Source of the DNA: Streptomyces sp. NBC_01260
GTDB taxonomy: Bacteria > Actinomycetota > Actinomycetes > Streptomycetales > Streptomycetaceae
NCBI RefSeq assembly: GCF_036226405.1
Contig: NZ_CP108464.1
Location: 6,324,001 to 6,388,000, forward strand
Direction: 5' to 3'
DNA length: 64,000 nt
Shown here: positions 1-7,817 of the stretch, in pieces
How the letters are laid out: each line of letters starts with the position of its first letter
How positions within the stretch are numbered: position 1 is the first letter of the stretch
Position numbers and translations under genes: made by a program
The notes under the pieces: generated by a model
Told to the model about the DNA's origin: nothing
Seen by the model: only the letters and a program-made list of their open reading frames with translations
Database searches by the model: none

Positions 1-995
1 TGTACGAACGGAAGTGCGAGCAATGCCCCGCTTCCTTCGCCGGTGATGACGCCGTGGTCGAGCAGCGGGTTGAGCGCCATCCGGTCCAGCGCCTTCGCCT
101 GCGCCGGTTCACCGCTCAGCTGACCCGCCAGCCACCAGTCCGGCGCCCGGAACGCCGCCCGCTGGCCGACCAGTGCGCAGGCGGCGGAGACCACCCCGTC
201 CAGGATCACCGGGAGCCGGCGCACCGCGGCCTGCAGCAGGAAGCCGGTCATCGCCGCCAGATCGGCGCCGCCCACCGTGGCCAGCAGCTCCAGCTGGTCG
301 CCCAGGACCGGCCGGGCCCGGCGCAGCGCGTCCCGGACCGCCGCGCACTTGCGCATCCAGGCCAGGTCGTCGATGCCCGCGCCGCCGCGCCCGGTGACCA
401 CCGAGGCGTCGGTGCCGCACAGCGCCGCGATCAGGGTGGCCGCGGCCGTCGTGCCGCCGACGCTCAGATCGCCGAGCACCACCAGGTCCGTGCCCGAGTC
501 GGCCTCCTCGTCGGCGATCGCCATACCGAGGCGCACCGCCTGCTCGGCCTCCTCGGCCGTCAGCGCGTCCTCGATGTCGATCCGGCCGCTGCCCCGCCGT
601 ACCCGGGTCCGAACCACCTGCTCCGGCAGCAGCTCCGGGTCGCAGTCCAGACCGGCGTCGACGATCCGCACCGGTACGGAGAACCGGCGGGCCAGCACGG
701 CGAGCGGCGTCGCACCCTCCAGCGTGGCCCGCACCAGTTCGTGCGCGCTGCCGGCCGCACGTCCGGAGACATCCAGCGCCGCCACCCCGTGGTCACCGGC
801 GAACAGCACCACCCGTGGCTGCTCGATCGGCCTGACCGGCACGGCCTGTTGGGCGGCCGAGAGCCACTCGCCCAGCTCGTCGAGGCGGCCGAGTGCGCCC
901 GGGGGCACGATGAAGCGCTCCCGGCGCTCCTCGGCATCTCGCCGTACACCCCCGTCGGGGCGTTCGATCAGGTCGGAGAAGTCGTCCAGATTCAC
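1..995 (-). CDS. cobT: CobT, nicotinate-nucleotide--dimethylbenzimidazole phosphoribosyltransferase (3' end cut by window edge)
   Basis: Transfers phosphoribose from nicotinate mononucleotide to the lower-ligand base (5,6-dimethylbenzimidazole), giving alpha-ribazole phosphate for cobalamin assembly in the cytoplasm. I read the reverse strand from a GTG at 995 (first residues V/M-NLDDFSDLIERPDGG). Family features are visible: FAGDHGVAALDVSGRA near residue 70, VLGDLSVGGTTAAATL in the middle, VTGRGGAGID, and near the left edge GVITGEGSGALLALP, whose Glu matches the catalytic glutamate of the family. About 331 codons lie inside the window, close to the usual length of 350-360, so only a short C-terminus is missing. 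It lies downstream of cobU and a methyltransferase on the same strand. The identity is secure; the choice of start is likely but not proven. Confidence 0.9.
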   Translation of the reverse strand, partial: MNLDDFSDLIERPDGGVRRDAEERRERFIVPPGALGRLDELGEWLSAAQQAVPVRPIEQPRVVLFAGDHGVAALDVSGRAAGSAHELVRATLEGATPLAVLARRFSVPVRIVDAGLDCDPELLPEQVVRTRVRRGSGRIDIEDALTAEEAEQAVRLGMAIADEEADSGTDLVVLGDLSVGGTTAAATLIAALCGTDASVVTGRGGAGIDDLAWMRKCAAVRDALRRARPVLGDQLELLATVGGADLAAMTGFLLQAAVRRLPVILDGVVSAACALVGQRAAFRAPDWWLAGQLSGEPAQAKALDRMALNPLLDHGVITGEGSGALLALPFV

Positions 996-1124
996 GGGGG
1001 TCTGCCTCGCGGGTCGATACGTCGTGTGGGCCGGGGAGCCCGGCGGCGGGCTCAGAGGTCGCCGGGTGGCCTCCCACTGCGGAACAGTACCTGCCGCGAT
1101 TTCCGGCCCCGGCCGGTGCGCCGC

Positions 1125-1952
1125 TCAGCCGCCGAACCGCAGTTGGGTCATGGCGGGGGTCAGGGTCCGCACCCCGGGAAGCAGATTCTGGACGCGGATC
1201 AGCTCACCCATCGCACCGCGCCCGCGCGGCAGGCGCAGCGCACGCACCTCAGTGATCGCCGGATGCGCGCCGCGCAGCTTCTGCCGCTCGCCCGGGTCCA
1301 TCGCCCAGCGCATCGGCGGGACCGTCATGCCGCCGACCTTCGAGGTGCCCGCCACCGTGCCCTTCGCGATCCACCGGGACATCGAGTCCAGGACGAACAC
1401 CCCGCCCGGCAGCCGCTCGGCACAGGCCGCGATGATCCTCCGCACCTCGGCGGGCCGCAGATACATCAGCAGCCCCTGCGCGGTGACGACGACACCCCGT
1501 CCCGCCGGGTCCTCGATCCCCTCCAGCCAGGAGAGAGCGGTCGCCGATCCGGACAGCGTCCGCAGCCGGTCCGACGGGGGCAGCAGCGTCCGGCGCAGCG
1601 AGGCCACCTCGGGCAGCTCCACGCTCAGCCAGTTCAGCCGGCCGTTGTCGACCCGCCAGAACCCGGTCTCCAGGCCGTCGCCGAGCGCCACCACGGTGGC
1701 CTCCGGACGGTCGGCGAGGTACGCCTGCACAGCCAGGTCGAAGCAGCGCGAGCGCAGTCCCTGCGCCTGAGAGCTGAACGCGTTGGGCAGACCGAACCGC
1801 TCCTCGAACGGGTAGTCCAGCCCCGCCAGCAGCTGGAGCGCCATCGGGTCGTCGAGCACCGGATAGCGCCGGCCGGCCTCGTACGCCCGGTTGTACAACG
1901 TCCACAACAGGGTCTCCGGTACCCCGTCCAGCATCGGCCGCACACGCGCCAT
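1125..1952 (-). CDS. class I SAM-dependent O-methyltransferase, TcmP / leucine carboxyl methyltransferase-like
   Basis: A predicted cytoplasmic SAM-dependent methyltransferase of 275 residues, from an ATG at 1952 to TGA at 1125. It resembles the PPM1/LCM fold branch that includes the tetracenomycin TcmP enzymes. Visible features are the substrate-side SSQAQGLRSRCFDLAVQAYL, the SAM-binding ATVVALGDGLETGFWRV (the loop usually has VNLGAGLDTR), the acidic WLSVELPEV, and the post-motif GVVVTAQGLLMYL that is typical of this family. It sits 41 bp downstream of cobU and 129 bp upstream of cobT on the same strand, so it may be co-transcribed with cobalamin genes. Nothing in the sequence shows that it acts on a corrinoid; its substrate is unknown. 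Confidence 0.8.
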   Translation of the reverse strand: MARVRPMLDGVPETLLWTLYNRAYEAGRRYPVLDDPMALQLLAGLDYPFEERFGLPNAFSSQAQGLRSRCFDLAVQAYLADRPEATVVALGDGLETGFWRVDNGRLNWLSVELPEVASLRRTLLPPSDRLRTLSGSATALSWLEGIEDPAGRGVVVTAQGLLMYLRPAEVRRIIAACAERLPGGVFVLDSMSRWIAKGTVAGTSKVGGMTVPPMRWAMDPGERQKLRGAHPAITEVRALRLPRGRGAMGELIRVQNLLPGVRTLTPAMTQLRFGG

Positions 1953-1993
1953 GGCTCCGCTCCTCACTCCGTCCGCCGCCGGCCGGCAGCCCG

Positions 1994-3196
1994 TCAGCCG
2001 CGCAGCGTCAGCGACTGCCCGGCCACCACCAGCAGCACCTGCTCGCACTCGGCGGCCACCGAGGCGTTCAGCCGGCCCAGTTCGTCCCTGAAGCGCCGCC
2101 CCGCCGCCGTCGCGGGCACCACGCCGGAGCCGGTCTCGTTGGTCACCACGACGACGGTACGCCGCGTCCCGCGGACAGCGGCCACGAGTTCCGCCGTCCG
2201 CTTCCGCAGCGTGCTCTCCCCGCCGCCCGCCCACGCCGCGTCGTCCCAGGCATCCACCCGGTCCATCGCGTCCGTCAGCCAGAGCGACAGGCAGTCGATC
2301 AGCAGCGGGGGCCCGTCCGAGGTCAGCAGTTCCACCAGCTCGCAGGTCTCCTCGGTGCGCCAGGCTGCCGGTCTGCGCTCCCGGTGCAGTCCGATCCGGG
2401 CCGCCCACTCCGCGTCGCCGTTCCGGACGCCGCCGGTCGCCACGTACACGACCTCCGGATACGTCTCCAGCCGCCGTTCGGCCTCGACCGACTTCCCCGA
2501 CCGCGCTCCGCCGGTGATCAGCGTGCGCCGGGGCACATCCGGTACCGCGTGGTACCCGCCGACCGCCAGGGTGGTCCCGTCCGGCACGGCCCGCGCGCCC
2601 GCCGCCGCGAGCCGGCGGTCGAGCTCCGGGCCGGGCGGTGCGTCATGGTCCAGATGGACGGCGACCACCTCGGTGGCCGGGCCGATCGCCGCGACGGCCC
2701 GCAGCCGGGCCACCGCGTCGGGCCGTCCCACGACGTCGCCGACCACCATGTCGTACGGCTCCGCCATCCGGTCGGTGAGACCGGCCGGGGCGGCGCCCGG
2801 CGGCAGGTAGAGCAGCCGCTCGCCCTCCGGCGCCGCCACTTCGTACCCGGTCCCCGGCGCGTCCATCGGCACGGCCCGCACCCGGTGCCCGCTGATCAGC
2901 GTCAGCACTTGCCCGTCCGGCACCCGGCCCGCCGGCGGCAGTCCCGCGGGCAGCTCGACGGCGGGGCCGTCGTGCGGATGGGTGAGCAGCACCTGACGTA
3001 CGCCGGTGAGCGAGTGCCCCGCGCGGGCGGCGGCGAACACGGCCCCGGGGGTGAGATCGAGCAGCAGCGCGTCGTCGACCAGCAGGGCGGTCGCGGCCCT
3101 GCTGCGCACCCCGCGGGCGGTGGCGCAGGCGGCGCAAGGGCATTCGGGCCGCGGCAGCCCGTCGGGGGCTCCGGTGCCGAGCAGAGTCAGTTCCAC
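1994..3196 (-). CDS. cobU: fusion of a metallo-beta-lactamase-like domain with CobU (adenosylcobinamide kinase / guanylyltransferase)
   Basis: A 400-residue protein with two domains. The C-terminal half (from about residue 228) is CobU, which phosphorylates adenosylcobinamide and then attaches GMP in the nucleotide-loop step of cobalamin synthesis. It shows the P-loop ITGGARSGKSVEAE, the VVYVATGG strand, HRERRPAAW with the likely GMP-accepting histidine, LLIDCLSLWL, and VTNETGSGVVP. The N-terminal half begins MELTLLGTGAPDGLPRPE followed by CPCAAC, like PhnP/PqqB-type metallo-beta-lactamases, but the metal motif is reduced: LLTHPHDGPA lacks the full HxHxDH. The N-terminal half may therefore be a weakened hydrolase or a structural module. 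It is first in the reverse-strand block with the methyltransferase and cobT. Confidence 0.88.
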   Translation of the reverse strand: MELTLLGTGAPDGLPRPECPCAACATARGVRSRAATALLVDDALLLDLTPGAVFAAARAGHSLTGVRQVLLTHPHDGPAVELPAGLPPAGRVPDGQVLTLISGHRVRAVPMDAPGTGYEVAAPEGERLLYLPPGAAPAGLTDRMAEPYDMVVGDVVGRPDAVARLRAVAAIGPATEVVAVHLDHDAPPGPELDRRLAAAGARAVPDGTTLAVGGYHAVPDVPRRTLITGGARSGKSVEAERRLETYPEVVYVATGGVRNGDAEWAARIGLHRERRPAAWRTEETCELVELLTSDGPPLLIDCLSLWLTDAMDRVDAWDDAAWAGGGESTLRKRTAELVAAVRGTRRTVVVVTNETGSGVVPATAAGRRFRDELGRLNASVAAECEQVLLVVAGQSLTLRG

Positions 3197-3324
3197 GGTC
3201 CGATCCTCCCGCGTACCGGCACCGGGTGCGCGACGTGGGGGGTACGGGGCGCGCGCGGGCCCCTTCCCGTGCTGGTCCGAAGCACTAGGCTGCGGGACGG
3301 AACAAAGTGACCCAGGAGGCGGAC

Positions 3325-3534
3325 ATGGCGTGGACGTGGCGGTTCGAGAAGTCCGACGGTACGGAGACGGAGCCGGCCCTTCAGCCGGAGGAATTCACGA
3401 CGCAGGGTGACGCGGAGTCCTGGATCGGTGAGTACTGGAAGGAACTCCTCGACGGCGGGGCGGCCCAGGTGACGCTCTTCGACGACGCGACGAAGATCTA
3501 CGGCCCGATGAGCCTCCAGGCCGAGCAGAGCTGA
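3325..3534 (+). CDS. small conserved hypothetical protein (69 aa)
   Basis: A 69-residue acidic protein beginning MAWTWRFEKSDGTE. I chose the ATG at 3325 over the upstream GTG at 3307 because an AGGAGG lies at the right distance before it (about 3313-3318). No signal peptide, membrane segment or known catalytic motif is visible; it is rich in Trp, Asp and Glu and is probably a compact soluble protein. It faces the reverse-strand cobU gene across a 128-bp gap and is followed by a strong inverted repeat. I recognise it only as a type of small protein common in streptomycetes; the function is unknown. Confidence 0.75.
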   Translation: MAWTWRFEKSDGTETEPALQPEEFTTQGDAESWIGEYWKELLDGGAAQVTLFDDATKIYGPMSLQAEQS

Positions 3535-3540
3535 CCCGGA

Positions 3541-3577
3541 CGGGCGCCGGGCGGCCCGAGGGCCCGCCCGGCGCCCG
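3541..3577. terminator. intrinsic terminator, 14-bp stem
   Basis: Perfect 14-bp arms (3541-3554 and 3564-3577) enclose a 9-nt loop. It lies between the convergent small ORF and the htrA-like gene and probably serves both strands; there is no clear T-run. Confidence 0.7.
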
Positions 3578-3607
3578 CGCCGGGCGGCCTCCGCGCCTCC
3601 GCGGCCC

Positions 3608-4693
3608 TCAGATCTCGCCCAGCGTGACGTCCGCGGTCTTCTCCGCCTCGTCGCGCAGATACGTCACGGTGACCTTCTGGCCCGGCTTGTCCGCGGCCAG
3701 CCCCTCCGACAGGGACGTGATCGTGGTGACCGGCGTGTCCCCGAGCTTGGTGATGATGTCGCCGACCTGCAGACCGGCCTTGTCGGCCGCTCCGCCCTTC
3801 GACACGCTGACGAGTGCGACCCCGGCGGGCTGGTAGCTGTCGTCGACGACCGTACGGCCGGTGATGTCCAGCGCCGCCCGGCCCGAGTCGGTGACCTTGC
3901 CGTTCTTGATGATCTGGTCGGCCACCGTCTTCACCATCGAGACCGGGATCGCGAATCCGATCCCCGGAGCGGCGCTGCCGCCCATCTGCGGGTCCGTCGC
4001 CCCCAGCGTCGGGATGCCGATAACCTCGCTGTTCAGGTTCACCAGCGCACCCCCGCTGTTGCCCGGGTTGATCGCCGCCGAGGTCTGCACCATGTTCGCG
4101 ATGGTGGCCCCGGTGCCGCCGCCCGCACTGCTCTCGCTCACGGTCCGGCCGAGTGCCGAGACGATGCCCTGGGTGACGCTGCTGGACAGCCCGAGCGGCG
4201 AACCCATCGCCAGCACGATCTGCCCCACCGCGACCTTGTCCGAGTCGCCGAACTTCGCGGCCTTCAGCCCCTTGGGTACGGTGTCGAGCCTGATGACGGC
4301 CAGGTCCTGCTCGGGATAAGCGGCGACCAGCGAGGCGCTCAGCACCTTCTCACCGGTGGCCGAGCTGACCTTGAAGGTCTTCTCCGTGCCGACGACGTGG
4401 GCGTTGGTGACGATATGGCCGTTGGTGTCGTAGACGATGCCGGAGCCCAGGCTGTCCGACGCGTCGATCTGCACCACGGACGGAAGCACGTTCTCGATGA
4501 CGGACTGGTATTCGTCCTGCAGATCGCCGGTGGCCTTCGAGGCCGAGCCCTGCTGGACCGGGCCGGACTTCGTCGCGTCCGGCCCGGAGGAGTTCGAGTC
4601 GGAGCAACCGCTGACCAGCGCGATCGCACAGACACCTGCGGTCAGAGGCAGCAGCAGCCGCCGCACTTGGCTGCGGGAGTGAAAGGAATCCAT
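3608..4693 (-). CDS. HtrA/DegP-like S1C serine protease lipoprotein with PDZ domain
   Basis: Secreted, lipid-anchored protease for envelope protein quality control. The ATG at 4693 gives 361 residues: a basic N-terminus, a hydrophobic stretch and the lipobox ALVSGC with the modified Cys at about residue 30. The trypsin-like core carries the triad His (ITVTNAHVVG-type: HIVTNAHVVG), Asp (EQDLAVIRLD) and Ser (INPGNSGGALVNL). The C-terminal about 90 residues are a PDZ domain (GVALVSVSKGGAADKAGL, GDIITKLGDTPV). An upstream in-frame start at 4879 would put 62 low-complexity residues in front of the signal peptide, so I rejected it. The gene stands alone between the terminator at 3541 and an intergenic repeat. 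Confidence 0.9.
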   Translation of the reverse strand: MDSFHSRSQVRRLLLPLTAGVCAIALVSGCSDSNSSGPDATKSGPVQQGSASKATGDLQDEYQSVIENVLPSVVQIDASDSLGSGIVYDTNGHIVTNAHVVGTEKTFKVSSATGEKVLSASLVAAYPEQDLAVIRLDTVPKGLKAAKFGDSDKVAVGQIVLAMGSPLGLSSSVTQGIVSALGRTVSESSAGGGTGATIANMVQTSAAINPGNSGGALVNLNSEVIGIPTLGATDPQMGGSAAPGIGFAIPVSMVKTVADQIIKNGKVTDSGRAALDITGRTVVDDSYQPAGVALVSVSKGGAADKAGLQVGDIITKLGDTPVTTITSLSEGLAADKPGQKVTVTYLRDEAEKTADVTLGEI

Positions 4694-4764
4694 GTCCGGA
4701 TTATTGCTTTTAGCCCCATTGGTGGCTCGTCGAGCGCACCCGCCCGAGCACAACACGCGGTTCT

Positions 4765-4817
4765 GAGCCCGTCCGGCGGTCGAGGGCGGCGTTCGAGCCG
4801 GTCCGGCCATCGAGGGC
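4765..4817. repeat. two tandem copies of a 23-bp intergenic repeat
   Basis: The unit at 4765-4787 (GAGCCCGTCCGGCGGTCGAG plus GGC) recurs at 4795-4817 with 20 of 23 bases identical, at a 30-bp period. From memory, GTCCGGC..T.GAGG units of this kind are common in streptomycete intergenic DNA. They lie between the htrA start and the end of the methyltransferase gene. Confidence 0.65.
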
Positions 4818-4860
4818 AAAGCGGCCGCCGGAGGACCCCGGCGAGACCACCCCGTACCGG

Positions 4861-5706
4861 CTAGCCCCGTACTCCGCACAGGTGCAGCAGCGCCGCCACC
4901 CCGCGATACGGATCCGTCCGGCCCGCCCGGTCCTCGGCCGCGAGCACCCGTTCCAGCTCCGCCGCGGCGGGCAGCTCCACGTCGTTGCTCACGTTGTCCG
5001 TGAAGACACGTACCCCGTACCAGGCGTGCAGCGGCGCCGCGATCCCGGCGAGCGTCGCGGTGAGGGCGTCGAGCCGGTCCGCGCGCACGGACACCCCGAG
5101 CCGGTTGGTGTACCGGTCCGTGTCGAACGAGGCCAGTGCCGCGTCCCAGTCCCCGGCGGTCCCGGCCCGCATCGCCAGTGCGTCCGCGTTCCGCACGAGC
5201 AGCGACAGCAGGCCGCCCGGCGCGAGCATCCTGGCCAGTCCGGCCACCATGGCGTCGGGCGCCTGGACATACATCAGCACCCCATGGCAGAGCACCACGT
5301 CGAAGCTGCCGGGCAGGAAGTGCACCCCGGTGTCCTGGCCGTTGCCCTCGATGAGCCGGACTCGCTCACGGATTCCCGCGGGCTCGCCGGCGAGCGCCTC
5401 GCGGGCGGTCCGCAGCATCTCGGCGTCGGACTCCAGCCCGGTCACGGTGTGGCCGGCCCGGGCCAGGCGCAGTGCCTGCGTGCCCTGGCCCGTACCGACG
5501 TCCAGGATCCGCAGCCGCTGCCCGACGGGGAAGCGGCCCGCGATCTGCTCGTCCAGCTGCCGGGCGACCAGCTCCTGGCGAACGGTGTTGCGCAGTCCGC
5601 CGAGCCCCTCCAGCCATGCCGCAGAGGCCCCCGAAAATCCGGATACGGCATCACCCGGCGGACCGGCGGACGAACCGCCGGCCGAGCCGAAGAGATCCGT
5701 ACTCAG
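4861..5706 (-). CDS. class I SAM-dependent methyltransferase with a probable CTG start
   Basis: Predicted SAM-dependent methyltransferase, 281 residues if started at the CTG at 5706. The essential SAM motif RILDVGTGQGTQALRLA lies around residues 68-84, upstream of the first in-frame GTG (5445), so that GTG cannot be the true start. No ATG, GTG or TTG occurs in frame between the motif and the preceding gene. The CTG is preceded by GGAGAG with a 5-nt spacer and overlaps the stop of the upstream membrane-protein gene in a CTGA arrangement, like the usual ATGA coupling. Later motifs are FDVVLCHGVLMYV and LAPGGLLSLLVRN. The substrate is unknown. A sequencing error in the start codon is the main alternative. 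Confidence 0.8.
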   Translation of the reverse strand: MSTDLFGSAGGSSAGPPGDAVSGFSGASAAWLEGLGGLRNTVRQELVARQLDEQIAGRFPVGQRLRILDVGTGQGTQALRLARAGHTVTGLESDAEMLRTAREALAGEPAGIRERVRLIEGNGQDTGVHFLPGSFDVVLCHGVLMYVQAPDAMVAGLARMLAPGGLLSLLVRNADALAMRAGTAGDWDAALASFDTDRYTNRLGVSVRADRLDALTATLAGIAAPLHAWYGVRVFTDNVSNDVELPAAAELERVLAAEDRAGRTDPYRGVAALLHLCGVRG

Positions 5707-6302
5707 GGCCGCTCTCCGCGCTTGACCTGCGGCTTGGGCAGCCGCAGCCGTCGCATCTGGAGCGTGCGCATCAGGCCGTAGGCGACCGCGCCCCGCTTGG
5801 GCGTATCGGGGAACCGCTCGTTCAGCTGCTTGCGCAGCCGGAACGTGAGCCCGATCGAGTCGACGACGATCAGCACGATGACGCCGAGCCAGAGCAGCAG
5901 CGAGATGTTCTGGATGCCCTGCACCTGGATCACGCTGAGAATCAGGATGATCACGGCGAGCGGCAGGAAGTACTCCGCGATGCAGAAGCGCGAGTCCACG
6001 AAGTTACGGACGAAGCGCCGCACCGGGCCCTTGTCGCGGGCCGGCAGATAGCGCTCGTCACCACTGGCGAGCGCCTCACGCTGTTTGGCCATGTCCACGC
6101 GACGCGCTTCGCGCTGGCGCTTCATGGCCTCCTTGCGGTCGGTCGGCGCTCCACTGGAGGCACGACGGCGCTGCGTTTGGGCATCGCTGCGCTTGGGGGT
6201 GGGGCGACCTTTGGGGGCCTGCGGGTCGCGGGGCGTCTTGGAGAGGTCCGCCGTCACCTTGTTGGTGGGGGCCTTCTCTTCCTTGGAGCGGCTACGGAAC
6301 AC
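5703..6302 (-). CDS. DUF3043-type membrane protein
   Basis: A 199-residue protein from the GTG at 6302 (a TTG at 6311 is also possible). The N-terminal 90 residues are highly charged (VFRSRSKEEKAPTNKV..., then KRQREARRVDMAKQREAL) and likely cytoplasmic. Two hydrophobic helices follow (AEYFLPLAVIILILSVIQV and ISLLLWLGVIVLIVVDSI), then a basic tail ending KPQVKRGERP. The architecture matches the actinobacterial DUF3043 family, of unknown function. Its stop overlaps the start of the downstream methyltransferase by 4 bp, so the two are probably co-translated. Upstream lies a 284-bp divergent spacer to pspA in which I see no other gene. Confidence 0.8.
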   Translation of the reverse strand: MFRSRSKEEKAPTNKVTADLSKTPRDPQAPKGRPTPKRSDAQTQRRRASSGAPTDRKEAMKRQREARRVDMAKQREALASGDERYLPARDKGPVRRFVRNFVDSRFCIAEYFLPLAVIILILSVIQVQGIQNISLLLWLGVIVLIVVDSIGLTFRLRKQLNERFPDTPKRGAVAYGLMRTLQMRRLRLPKPQVKRGERP

Positions 6303-6586
6303 AAGGCCCAAGGGTACGGGGTCGATCGCGACGACCCCAGGCCGGTCGGGAACGATCCGGCAACGGCCTGCGTCCCCAGGAGTGTGCGAGCGGGACGATA
6401 CGGGCGTTGCCAGCGGTTTCCCTGACCCTCACCTACTCCCTGGGCCGGAGCGCCGACCGGTGTCAGTCGTCCTTGGGGAGGACCACATCCTTGCTCGAAC
6501 AGTGCGGTAATAGAGACAGGGCCCGTACTGTGGGTTCTGTTGGAGTGCTGGAGCCCAGTTAAGTCAGAAGGGGGCGCGCGAAGCCC

Positions 6587-7381
6587 ATGAGCGGTGTCAT
6601 GAAGCGTATGGGGATGATCTTCCGCGCGAAGGCAAACAAGGCCCTTGACAGGGCCGAGGACCCGCGCGAGACCCTCGATTACTCGTACCAGAAGCAGCTG
6701 GAGCTGCTTCAGAAGGTGCGCCGCGGTGTCGCCGATGTGGCGACGTCGCGCAAGCGTCTGGAGCTGCAGCTGAACCAGCTGCAGGGCCAGACCTCCAAGC
6801 TGGAGGACCAGGGCCGCAAGGCACTCGCGCTCGGTCGCGAGGACCTGGCCCGCGAGGCGCTGTCGCGCCGAGCCGCCCTCCAGCAGCAGGTCACCGACCT
6901 GGAGACGCAGCACACCACGCTGCAGGGTGAGGAGGAGAAACTCACTCTCGCGGCCCAGCGGCTGCAGGCAAAGGTCGACGCCTTCCGCACCAAGAAGGAG
7001 ACGATCAAGGCCACCTACACAGCGGCTCAGGCGCAGACCCGGATCGGGGAGGCCTTCTCGGGCATCTCCGAGGAGATGGGCGATGTCGGCCTGGCGATCC
7101 AGCGGGCCGAGGACAAGACCCAGCAGCTCCAGGCGCGCGCGGGCGCGATCGACGAGCTGCTCGCCTCCGGCGCCCTGGACGACCCGACCGGCACGGCGAA
7201 GGACGATCTCACCGCCGAGCTGGACCGGATCTCCGGTGGTACGGATGTGGAGCTGGAGCTGCAGCGCATGAAGGCTGAACTGGCCGGCGGCTCCTCCTCG
7301 CAGCAGGCCATCGAGGGCGGCCCGCAGGACGCCCAGCAGCAGTCCCCGTCCCAGTCCCCGCACAAGTTCGACAAGAATTAA
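6587..7381 (+). CDS. pspA: PspA/IM30 family envelope-stress protein
   Basis: Phage-shock protein A homologue, an ESCRT-III-like peripheral membrane protein that oligomerises on damaged membranes. The 264 residues start MSGVMKRMGMIFRAKANKAL, an amphipathic helix as in the family, followed by DPRETLDYSYQKQLELL, the family hallmark, and long coiled-coil helices rich in Gln, Glu and Lys to about residue 190. The C-terminal about 50 residues are low-complexity (Ser/Gln-rich). The downstream pspAA gene starts 9 bp after the stop. The upstream spacer ends with a purine-rich stretch suitable for ribosome binding; a start at 6599 (second Met) is possible. Confidence 0.92.
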   Translation: MSGVMKRMGMIFRAKANKALDRAEDPRETLDYSYQKQLELLQKVRRGVADVATSRKRLELQLNQLQGQTSKLEDQGRKALALGREDLAREALSRRAALQQQVTDLETQHTTLQGEEEKLTLAAQRLQAKVDAFRTKKETIKATYTAAQAQTRIGEAFSGISEEMGDVGLAIQRAEDKTQQLQARAGAIDELLASGALDDPTGTAKDDLTAELDRISGGTDVELELQRMKAELAGGSSSQQAIEGGPQDAQQQSPSQSPHKFDKN

Positions 7382-7390
7382 GGCAGCGTC

Positions 7391-7669
7391 ATGATCGTAC
7401 GGATCATGGGGGAGGGCCAGGTACTCCTGGCCGACAGTCATCTCGCCGAGCTCAACAAGCTCGACAACGAACTGCTCGCCGAAATGGAGAGCGGCGACGG
7501 CCCCGGCTTCCGCTCCACTCTCCACGCGCTCCTCGCAAAGGTGCGCGAAGTCGGCACGCCCTTGCCGGACGACTCCCTGGAGCCGTCCGAGCTGATCCTG
7601 CCGTCGCCCGAGGCGACCCTCGAAGAGGTGCGCGCCATGCTCCGTGACGACGGTCTGATTTCCGGCTGA
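7391..7669 (+). CDS. pspAA: PspA-associated protein PspAA
   Basis: A 92-residue acidic protein (MIVRIMGEGQVLLADSHL...) that matches the PspAA family by sequence style and by its position directly after pspA. Such proteins are thought to partner PspA in envelope-stress responses. The fold is predicted to be mixed alpha/beta with a C-terminal SPEATLEEVRAMLRDDGLI helix. It is the last gene of the unit and is followed by a strong terminator. Confidence 0.85.
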   Translation: MIVRIMGEGQVLLADSHLAELNKLDNELLAEMESGDGPGFRSTLHALLAKVREVGTPLPDDSLEPSELILPSPEATLEEVRAMLRDDGLISG

Positions 7670-7696
7670 CAACCGGCAGCTCCAGCACCCGCACCC

Positions 7697-7736
7697 ACGG
7701 TGCCCCGCGTCCGGTCCGCCGGACGCGGGGCACCGT
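7697..7736 (+). terminator. intrinsic terminator, 18-bp perfect stem
   Basis: Arms 7697-7714 and 7719-7736 are perfectly complementary with a TCCG loop, directly downstream of pspAA. Confidence 0.85.
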
Positions 7737-7817
7737 TGTGCGTACGGCGGGGCGCCCGGCCCCCGCTCGCCGCCGGCCGGACGGATTCCCGCGCGACACG
7801 CCGTAACGTAGCTTGAC

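Noticed and set aside
54..2810. Long forward-strand open frame over the cobalamin genes
   Set aside because: Arg/Pro/Gly/His-rich translation without any domain; it mirrors the reverse-strand cobT, methyltransferase and cobU genes, a normal effect of high GC.
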